Below are positions 1 to 4,645 of a DNA stretch of 7,040 nucleotides, piece by piece (within the stretch, counting starts at the first letter, position 1; each line of letters starts with the position of its first letter). Source of the stretch: Heliobacteriaceae bacterium (GTDB lineage Bacteria; Cyanobacteriota; Vampirovibrionia; Gastranaerophilales; Gastranaerophilaceae); assembly GCA_031267015.1 (NCBI GenBank), contig JAIRZW010000071.1, positions 1-7,040 of the forward strand, read 5' to 3'. The notes beneath the pieces were generated by a model. That model had not been told where the DNA came from and did no database searches. It saw nothing but the letters and a program-made list of their open reading frames with translations. The position numbers were made by a program, and so were the translations under genes.

Positions 1-429
1 ATTTTGACCAAGGTAATTACCGAAGAATGCAATACCGAGCCGCTTTTCTTCCACGGGTCGCTGAATATCAGCCAGCGTGAGGAATTAATTGATAAATTCC
101 AAAACGACGCCGCTACAAAGGTTATGATTTTGTCGTTGAAAGCCGGCGGAACGGGTTTGAACCTTACGAGCGCCACAAACGTAATCCACTACGACCTTTG
201 GTGGAACCCTGCTGTCGAAGACCAAGCCACAGACAGGACTTACCGTATCGGTCAGGAAAAAAATGTTATGGTTCACCGCATGATTACGCTCGGAACCTTT
301 GAGGAAAAAATCGACGAAATGCTGAAGTCTAAAAAAGAACTTGCGGACATGGCTGTCTACGAAGGCGAAAAAATCATCACCGAACTTACAGACAAAGAGA
401 TCTACGAAATTTTCACTCTTTCAGGCTAG
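1..429 (+). CDS. SNF2-family DNA helicase/ATPase, C-terminal end (5' partial)
   Basis: The reading frame is open from base 1, so the gene begins upstream; only the last 142 codons are here. They form the end of the second RecA-like (helicase C) domain of an SNF2/Swi2 ATPase. HGS and a QREELIDKF segment are followed by motif V (AGGTGLNLTSATNVIHYD), the SNF2 signature WWNPAVEDQATDR, and motif VI (TYRIGQ, whose Arg acts as the finger in ATP hydrolysis). The tail (TFEEKIDEMLKSKKELA) is the usual post-helicase helix. Such proteins translocate on double-stranded DNA and remodel protein-DNA complexes; bacterial members resemble RapA/HepA or are stand-alone helicases, and the missing N-terminus prevents choosing. 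The apparent TTG start at 4 is an artefact of the window edge. The TAG stop (427-429) overlaps the convergent prepilin gene's distal stop in a shared CTAG. Confidence 0.93.
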   Translation: MLTKVITEECNTEPLFFHGSLNISQREELIDKFQNDAATKVMILSLKAGGTGLNLTSATNVIHYDLWWNPAVEDQATDRTYRIGQEKNVMVHRMITLGTFEEKIDEMLKSKKELADMAVYEGEKIITELTDKEIYEIFTLSG

Positions 430-557
430 AACTTAAACGGATAATCATTCGGAATGCTCCAGCCTTCGTATTGAATCAGTTTAGCACAAAATACTGTTCC
501 TGTATTACTACAGCTGTAAGCATTACCTGAGTTAAAAAATCCCTCCCGTGTGCCGTC
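426..557 (-). pseudogene. 3' remainder of the prepilin-like gene, in frame behind the amber codon
   Basis: Reading straight through the TAG at 558-560 gives 43 sense codons in the same frame, then TAG at 426-428. The translation starts DGTREGFFNSGNAYSC and ends CAKLIQYEGWSIPNDYPFKF, with a Cys pair and a Trp/Pro/Tyr-rich end. From memory this is the typical C-terminus of Gastranaerophilales prepilin-like proteins. The intact frame and family-like sequence argue that the TAG is a point change in a once full-length gene (426-1190, 253 codons) and not its true end. This distal stop overlaps the convergent SNF2-gene stop. No start codon or ribosome binding site for separate expression was seen. 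Confidence 0.75.
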
Positions 558-1190
558 CTAGCGGTATGTATACGGTTCAAATCCTTTACCTATATGGTAT
601 TTGACATTATCAGGCACAGCACTAGGCAGCAGGATTGGATTAAATCTGAATATAAATGTGTCTATGCCCTCTTTAGGGTTTGCTAATGCCTTACTATCTA
701 AATAAAATGTTATGTCATAAATGTATCTCGGCATATACAATATGCTGCCGTCTGCAAAATAAACATAAAAACCCAAGCCGTCATCAGATATAGCGGTTTT
801 TACTTTGTTAAGATTCCTGCCTATTGTATCATTAAACCATTCCAGAGCTTCGTCTACGGTGCAGATGGGTGTGCCGCTTCCTCCGCAATCTTTTACCCAA
901 TTTTCATAATCCCCGCGTTCGGAAATAACCATATTTGCGGCCTGATTCATCACGCTGTAAACTTTTTTCAGCCGTGTTTCAACATTGTGTTTGCGGTAAT
1001 TTTGAATAAGCACCGGCATTGTCAGCGCGGCCACAACACCAATAATTCCTAACGTTATCAACACTTCCGCCAACGTAAAACCTCTAACGTCATTGCGAGC
1101 CCGCAGGGCGAAGCAATCCAGTTTCACTACTGTCGCTTTCTGGATTGCTTCGGCTAATGCCTCGCAATGACATGAATCTAACTTTCTCAT
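558..1190 (-). CDS. prepilin-like secreted protein with repeat-extended leader, cut short by an in-frame TAG
   Basis: As read, a 210-residue product with a type IV prepilin/pseudopilin N-terminus. The predicted prepilin-peptidase site is G37|F38 (RG|FTLAE, with the conserved Glu at +5), followed by a hydrophobic helix to about residue 59 (AALTMP) and a soluble domain with a Cys pair (KDCGGSGTPIC). The family normally has a leader of about 5 residues, as in the paralogue at 3935 (MRKSG). Here about 32 extra residues, encoded largely by a palindromic repeat, separate MRK from GFTL. The ATG at 1190 is supported by AAGGAG at 1197-1202 and by the MRK match to the paralogue. The TAG at 558-560 removes 43 further codons that still look like the family's C-terminus, so the gene is probably decayed or the stop is recent. 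The expected site of action is the cell envelope, in a pilus or type II secretion-like fibre; the exact role is unknown. Confidence 0.8.
   Translation of the reverse strand: MRKLDSCHCEALAEAIQKATVVKLDCFALRARNDVRGFTLAEVLITLGIIGVVAALTMPVLIQNYRKHNVETRLKKVYSVMNQAANMVISERGDYENWVKDCGGSGTPICTVDEALEWFNDTIGRNLNKVKTAISDDGLGFYVYFADGSILYMPRYIYDITFYLDSKALANPKEGIDTFIFRFNPILLPSAVPDNVKYHIGKGFEPYTYR
1089..1171. repeat. 83-bp palindromic repeat element, cloverleaf-like, inside the prepilin leader
   Basis: Outer arms 1089-1099 and 1161-1171 are perfect 11-bp reverse complements (GTCATTGCGAG/CTCGCAATGAC). Inner arms 1109-1121 and 1140-1152 are perfect 13-bp complements (CGAAGCAATCCAG). Between outer and inner arms each side holds its own small hairpin: CCC-GCA-GGG (1100-1108) and GC-TAAT-GC (1153-1160). 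The terminal loop is 18 nt (1122-1139). The single strand can thus fold as a stem with two side hairpins and an end loop. From memory, the GTCATTGCGAG...CGAAGCAATC sequence is a dispersed intergenic repeat seen in many bacterial genomes. On the minus strand it is read as CHCEALAEAIQK...KLDCFALRARND. GTTAGA occurs on both flanks (1177-1182 and 1083-1088, as TCTAAC on +), possibly a target duplication. Confidence 0.9.
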
Positions 1191-1196
1191 ACCTTT

Positions 1197-1202
1197 CTCC
1201 TT
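1197..1202 (-). promoter_or_regulatory. Shine-Dalgarno AAGGAG of the first prepilin gene
   Basis: AAGGAG on the minus strand lies 6 nt before the ATG at 1190-1188. It fixes the start upstream of the inserted repeat, so the repeat-encoded residues really are within the translated leader. Confidence 0.85.
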
Positions 1203-1212
1203 CTGTTACAAT

Positions 1213-1256
1213 ATGTAACTACAAGTGATTGTATAAGGAATTTCAAAGCTTGTCAA
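1213..1256 (-). promoter_or_regulatory. sigma70-type promoter and conserved start block of the first prepilin gene
   Basis: On the minus strand: TTGACA (1256-1251, perfect -35), a 17-nt spacer, TACAAT (1233-1228, one change from TATAAT), 5 nt, then GTAGTTACAT (1222-1213) where transcription should begin. The second prepilin gene has the same four elements at identical spacing, although the spacer bases differ. The -35 box begins 1 nt after the ribD TAG, so this gene has its own promoter and does not depend on ribD read-through. Around the start block, GTTACA-TAT-TGTAAC (1219-1205) forms a perfect 6-bp inverted repeat not retained in the second gene. Confidence 0.8.
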
Positions 1257-1257
1257 G

Positions 1258-2217
1258 CTATTTTGGATAATATTCCAACAAAATATCCGGCCCGAAATGT
1301 TTAACTGAATCAATTTGAAAATTCAGACTGTCATTGATGTCAGTAATTTTACGGAAATCAAAACAGGATTTGGCGCTGTTGTCGCCCGTGATTTTCGGCG
1401 CGATAAAATGATAAATTTTGTCTGTGGACTCAAGCATTTCACCGTTAAACCGCCCGCCGGCCTCGATTAGAACGCTCATAATGCCGAGTTCATAGAGTTC
1501 ATTCAAGAGTGTAATCCCCCCTTCCCCCCTTACAAGGTGGGCTCCTTGCTGAAAAATCTTTTCATTGCCGCTTAAACGCGAATTGCGGTCAAGGATTATT
1601 TTCGTCTTGTGCTCCATTTCCGGGTCGTCTGCAAGAACCGTGGCAGAAGTCGTCATAATTGCGTCGTAGCGCTTACGGATGTTACGAACCTCTGCACGCG
1701 CCGACTCTGACGTAATCCATTTTGAAGAACCGTTTGCTGTCGCGGTTTTGCCGTCGAGCGTCGCGGCGGTCTTTATTGCAACAAAAATCCTGTTTTCGGT
1801 TTTATTTACTACAAAAACCTCATTCAAACGCCGGCATTCATGCTCCAGAACTCCTTCTATGACTTCAATCCCGGCTTCGCGCAGCTGCTTAACCCCGTTA
1901 ACAAGCGGATTCGGGTCGCGCATTCCTATTACAACCCGCTTAATCCCTTTTTCTATAATCAAATCAGTACAAGGCGGGGTTTTGCCATGGTGCGAACACG
2001 GCTCAAGGTTCACGATTAAAGTTCCACCCTGCGCTTCAACACCCTGCAAAGCATTGCATTCCGCGTGATTCCCGCCGTATTTTTCATGCCGGCCCTCTGA
2101 AATTTTATTACCTGCTGCGTCCAGCACAATACAGCCCACAAGCGGGTTTGGTGAAACAGCACCCTCACCGCGCTTTGCAAGTTCTATACATTGCCGCATT
2201 AAATTATCATAATTCAC
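1258..2217 (-). CDS. ribD: RibD: bifunctional riboflavin deaminase/reductase
   Basis: Catalyses two steps of riboflavin synthesis in the cytosol: deamination of the 2,5-diaminopyrimidine formed from GTP, then NADPH-dependent reduction of its ribosyl group. The N-terminal CDA-like deaminase shows HAE (H51, catalytic E53) and PCSHHGKTPPC (zinc ligands C74 and C83), then the DPNPLVNG motif. The reductase follows from about residue 143: KTAATLDGK, WITS (167-170), ATVLADDP and SVLIEAGG (248-255). Length is 319, against roughly 360-370 usually. Shortening lies in the reductase, around 198-210 and 222-236, where the second site coincides with a repeat-like G-rich tract (1516-1546). The start is GTG at 2217; a later ATG at residue 7 is possible, but the first residues fit the family. 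It stops at TAG 1258-1260. No other rib gene is nearby and the 37-bp gap upstream has no room for an FMN riboswitch. Confidence 0.95.
   Translation of the reverse strand: MNYDNLMRQCIELAKRGEGAVSPNPLVGCIVLDAAGNKISEGRHEKYGGNHAECNALQGVEAQGGTLIVNLEPCSHHGKTPPCTDLIIEKGIKRVVIGMRDPNPLVNGVKQLREAGIEVIEGVLEHECRRLNEVFVVNKTENRIFVAIKTAATLDGKTATANGSSKWITSESARAEVRNIRKRYDAIMTTSATVLADDPEMEHKTKIILDRNSRLSGNEKIFQQGAHLVRGEGGITLLNELYELGIMSVLIEAGGRFNGEMLESTDKIYHFIAPKITGDNSAKSCFDFRKITDINDSLNFQIDSVKHFGPDILLEYYPK
1516..1546 (-). repeat. candidate repeat-derived G-rich tract inside ribD
   Basis: On the minus strand GGAGCCCACCTTGTAAG is followed by GGGGG, AA and GGGGGG, encoding GAHLVRGEGG in the RibD reductase. Homologues carry a longer, unrelated stretch here. 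From memory, similar CCTTGTAAGGGGGAAGGGGGGATT sequences occur as dispersed repeats in cyanobacterial and other genomes, so a repeat fragment may have replaced part of the gene. No second copy lies in this window, so the call is tentative. Confidence 0.35.
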
Positions 2218-2254
2218 ACTTGTATTTTAACATGAAAGATGTTATTTTAAATGC
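2218..2254. promoter_or_regulatory. divergent promoter region between ribD and the UPF0173 gene
   Basis: Only 37 bp separate the two start codons. Toward ribD, TAAAAT (2229-2224 on minus) ends 6 nt before the GTG. Toward the hydrolase, TATTTT (2243-2248) ends 6 nt before the ATG, with TTG-starting TTGTAT (2220-2225) 17 nt upstream. No Shine-Dalgarno is visible for either gene. TATTTTAA occurs twice 20 bp apart (2223-2230, 2243-2250), and AACAT/ATGTT (2229-2233, 2239-2243) forms a short inverted repeat that could be an operator. The -10 matches are 5/6 and 4/6, so this is tentative. Confidence 0.45.
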
Positions 2255-2905
2255 ATGGCAGATATAAAATACATAGGACACAGCGCATTTGAAATCAAAA
2301 CAGGCGAAAAGTCAATCCTAATCGACCCGTACGTTTCCGTGAACCCGAAATATAACTGGCGGGATTCAAATATCACCGACATATTCATAACCCACGGCCA
2401 TGCCGACCATATCGGCGAAGCGCTTGAGATTGCGCGCGAAAAAAATGCCGTGATTACTGCTGTTTATGAGCTTGCGAACTACTGCGAGAAGCATGACTGC
2501 CGCACGCGCGGGGTTAACCTCGGCGGCTGGCTTGATTATGACTGGGGTAAGGCGGTTTTTCTGCCTGCGTTCCATTCTAGTTCCCTGCCTGACGGAAGTT
2601 ACGCAGGATGCGCCGCAAGCATTCTGCTTGATATTGAAGGCATCCGGATTTACCATGCAGGCGATACCGGGCTTTGCGCTGAGATGAAAATAATTAAAGA
2701 ACTTTACCGTCCGAATGTGGCAATGCTTCCGGTCGGCGGGACTTATACTATGGATGTTGAACACGCGGCAATCGCGGCTGACTGGCTTGGCGCGCAGACC
2801 GTAATCCCTATGCACTATCAGCCGGAAACCGATTTGCAGCGCTTCCAGCAGCTAATCCAAGCCAACAACAAAGCGTGCGCCATACTCAATCAGGAACAAA
2901 TATGA
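2255..2905 (+). CDS. UPF0173/UlaG-like metallo-beta-lactamase-fold hydrolase
   Basis: A 216-residue single-domain metallo-beta-lactamase-fold protein, close to the usual length of the UPF0173 (UlaG-like, YtkL-type) family. It opens IKYIGHSAFEI and LIDPYVSVNP (22-31). Metal-site motifs are THGHADH (46-52, the HxHxDH signature), H107 in the AFHSSS segment, D137 in YHAGDTGL, GGTYTMD (161-167) and H187 in IPMHYQ. All predicted metal ligands are present, so it should be an active cytosolic metal-dependent hydrolase; the natural substrate of this family is not established. The start at 2255 gives the normal family N-terminus; no Shine-Dalgarno precedes it. Its TGA overlaps the ATG of the downstream gshB-like gene (ATGA), implying translational coupling. 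That raises the possibility of a thiol or phosphoester substrate linked to that gene, which is inference only. Confidence 0.9.
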   Translation: MADIKYIGHSAFEIKTGEKSILIDPYVSVNPKYNWRDSNITDIFITHGHADHIGEALEIAREKNAVITAVYELANYCEKHDCRTRGVNLGGWLDYDWGKAVFLPAFHSSSLPDGSYAGCAASILLDIEGIRIYHAGDTGLCAEMKIIKELYRPNVAMLPVGGTYTMDVEHAAIAADWLGAQTVIPMHYQPETDLQRFQQLIQANNKACAILNQEQI

Positions 2906-3861
2906 AAACATTATTTATAATCGACAGAGTCGAGCTGAAATATTTTGAGTTTAATGATTTAGTCACGAATTTTTCGCTGATTAAGGAACTGCTTGAGCGC
3001 GGGCAGGACGTGCATATAACAACTATTGACAAGCTCGGGCTTGAAGGCGGGATTGCTTTTGCACATTGCTATAAGGCATTTTGCGAACGTGAGAATATTT
3101 TTTATGATAAAACCGCTGTGCGTAGTGAGATTGAAGACTTTTCGCTTGTAATGTTCCGGCCTGACCCGCCGGTTGATTTGGATTACATAAACGCGACTTA
3201 TGTGTTTGACTTTGTGGACAGGAACAAAACCGTTATCCTTAACGACCCTGCCGCGATTCGGGATTTCAACGAAAAGCTTCACGCAGTGCTGTTTAACGAC
3301 TTAATGCCGCCGAATATTGTGACGTCTTCAAAATCCGACATAATGACGTTTTTAAATGAACATGGCGAAATCGTTCTTAAACCGTTGAACGGCTGCATGG
3401 GCGCGGGTGTTATGTACCTTAGAGACGGAGACAAAAACACGAATTCAATTATAAATTCCGTTACCAACAAGCAGACCACACTGGTTATGGTGCAAAAATA
3501 TATTCCGGCGCACGGTGACAAGCGGGTTCTGTTTTTGGGCGGCGAAGTGCTTGACGTGTGTGTTCAAAAGCTTCCGGGCAATGATGATTTCAAATTCAAC
3601 CACCACTGCGACAGCAGCCTTGCAAAAGCGGTTCTGACCGACAGCGAACGCGCCGCATTTGAACCTGTTGCGCGCCGGCTTAACGAAATGGGGCTCCCGT
3701 TCGCCGGCTTGGACGTAATGAACGGTCAAATAATCGAAATAAACGTTACAAGCCCGTGTTATTTTATCCGCGAAATCAACAATCACTTCGGAATCAGGCT
3801 GGAGAAAAAGATTGTTGATTTTATACTCGAAAGCTGCAAAGTCCGGACTTGCAATCAATAA
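2902..3861 (+). CDS. gshB: GshB-like glutathione synthetase (ATP-grasp ligase)
   Basis: 319 residues, against 316 for E. coli GshB, and colinear with it throughout. Glutathione synthetase joins glycine to gamma-glutamylcysteine using ATP. Matching motifs are RPDPP (86-90), INATYVFDF, NDPAAIRDFNEKL (114-126), the ATP-grasp loop KPLNGCMGAG (160-169), DKRV (206-209), FAGLDV (267-272) and the metal/phosphate site EINVTSP (279-285). Two places differ: the glycine loop reads NGCMGAG where GshB has DGMGGA, and the mobile lid loop (about 226-243) lacks the GNLAAGG-type glycines, reading FNHHCDSS. A related peptide ligase with another acceptor is therefore possible. The start is the ATG at 2902, overlapping the preceding TGA; an upstream GTG at 2875 lies inside the hydrolase gene and adds residues that family members lack. 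No gshA is visible in the window. Confidence 0.85.
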   Translation: MKTLFIIDRVELKYFEFNDLVTNFSLIKELLERGQDVHITTIDKLGLEGGIAFAHCYKAFCERENIFYDKTAVRSEIEDFSLVMFRPDPPVDLDYINATYVFDFVDRNKTVILNDPAAIRDFNEKLHAVLFNDLMPPNIVTSSKSDIMTFLNEHGEIVLKPLNGCMGAGVMYLRDGDKNTNSIINSVTNKQTTLVMVQKYIPAHGDKRVLFLGGEVLDVCVQKLPGNDDFKFNHHCDSSLAKAVLTDSERAAFEPVARRLNEMGLPFAGLDVMNGQIIEINVTSPCYFIREINNHFGIRLEKKIVDFILESCKVRTCNQ

Positions 3862-3872
3862 TTAACTAACTA

Positions 3873-3916
3873 TTGACAAATGCCTGAATTTCTTATACAA
3901 TTCCAAGTAGTTACAT
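3873..3916 (+). promoter_or_regulatory. sigma70-type promoter and conserved start block of the second prepilin gene
   Basis: TTGACA (3873-3878), 17-nt spacer, TACAAT (3896-3901), 5 nt, GTAGTTACAT (3907-3916). The boxes, both spacings and the downstream block equal those of the first prepilin gene, while only 9 of 17 spacer bases match, which suggests the boxes are held by selection. It begins 11 nt after the gshB-like stop, so this gene is independently transcribed. Confidence 0.82.
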
Positions 3917-3922
3917 TTCGCA

Positions 3923-3929
3923 AAGGAGG
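3923..3929 (+). promoter_or_regulatory. Shine-Dalgarno AAGGAGG of the second prepilin gene
   Basis: A full AAGGAGG ends 5 nt before the ATG at 3935. It confirms this start over an out-of-frame ORF that spans it from 3880. Confidence 0.9.
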
Positions 3930-3934
3930 AAAGT

Positions 3935-4645
3935 ATGAGAAAGAGTGGTTTTACATTGGCAGAAGTTTTGATTACATTAGGAATTATCGGCGTTGTTGCC
4001 GCCTTGACCATGCCGAGTCTTATTACAAAATACAAAGAAAAAGAAGCGGCGGCGCGGCTTAAAAAAACCTATTCAACTCTGGCAAACGCATATATGCTTG
4101 CGCGCAATGAGCACGGTGACGTAACCGATTGGTTTGAAGTAAACAGTACCCCGCTCAACAGTCAACAATTCTTTGAGAATTTAAAACCTTACCTCAATGT
4201 GACGAAAGACTGCGGATTAGGCCCGGGATGTTTTACGCCGGGTTTTGTCAAGACTCTTGACGGAAGAGATTACTTCGACTATGACAGCACTGCAAACGAA
4301 TATCATATTGTGCTTGCTGACGGGACTTCGCTAATATTTATGCTGCCATACACGGATTGTCAAGGTGTTGATGTTAAATGCGGAAACATTAAGATTGATA
4401 TTGACGGCCTGCGCGGGGCTTACACTCTTGGAAAAGATTTTTTTACATTAGACATTCATCGCGACGGAATCTACCCGAGCGGGGCTCAAATGGATACTAC
4501 TTTTCCGTTTGAAAACTATTGCAACAAAAGCAAAACAACAAATGCAAACGGCAGAAGCTGTACAGCATGGGTTATCTACAACGAAAACATGGACTATCTG
4601 CACTGTGACGACCTTTCCTGGAACGGGAAAACTACGTGTAAATAG
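3935..4645 (+). CDS. prepilin-like secreted protein, intact paralogue
   Basis: 236 residues with a type III-signal prepilin N-terminus. The leader is MRKSG, and the prepilin peptidase is expected to cut before F6 and methylate it (FTLAE, Glu at +5). A hydrophobic helix runs to about residue 27 (AALTMP), then a charged amphipathic stretch (KYKEKEAAARLKKTYSTL) typical of the pilin spine. The C-terminal globular domain has eight cysteines in the mature part (for example KDCGLGPGC, NYCNK, RSCTAW, LHCDD, final TTCK), suggesting disulfides outside the membrane, and a DIDGLRGAYTLGKDFF segment. From memory, families of such paralogues are abundant in Gastranaerophilales. The function is probably as a minor pilin or type II secretion-like subunit; the cargo is unknown. 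Its TAG (4643-4645) directly abuts the convergent tsaD stop. Compared with the copy at 558-1190, it shows the leader without the repeat. Confidence 0.9.
   Translation: MRKSGFTLAEVLITLGIIGVVAALTMPSLITKYKEKEAAARLKKTYSTLANAYMLARNEHGDVTDWFEVNSTPLNSQQFFENLKPYLNVTKDCGLGPGCFTPGFVKTLDGRDYFDYDSTANEYHIVLADGTSLIFMLPYTDCQGVDVKCGNIKIDIDGLRGAYTLGKDFFTLDIHRDGIYPSGAQMDTTFPFENYCNKSKTTNANGRSCTAWVIYNENMDYLHCDDLSWNGKTTCK

Noticed and set aside
558..560. Genome-wide reassignment of TAG to an amino acid
   Set aside because: TAG ends the SNF2, ribD and second prepilin genes at family-appropriate positions. Reading through TAG in the second prepilin gene would run antisense into tsaD.
1247..1259. AGCTTG-T-CAAGCT palindrome as ribD terminator or operator
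   Set aside because: The one-base loop and lack of a T run make it unlike a terminator, and the second prepilin promoter has no such palindrome at its -35 box.
1679..2068. Plus-strand 129-codon ORF opposite ribD
   Set aside because: It is the antisense shadow of conserved RibD codons and shows no recognisable protein features.
2218..2254. FMN riboswitch upstream of ribD
   Set aside because: Only 37 bp precede the start codon, far too short for the RFN element, and no conserved riboswitch segment is seen.
2875..2901. GTG start for the gshB-like gene nine codons upstream
   Set aside because: It lies inside the hydrolase gene and adds residues not found at GshB N-termini. The ATG at 2902 overlaps the preceding stop in the common ATGA arrangement.
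3880..4062. 60-codon ORF spanning the second prepilin start
   Set aside because: It is out of frame with the Shine-Dalgarno-supported ATG at 3935 and overlaps the promoter.
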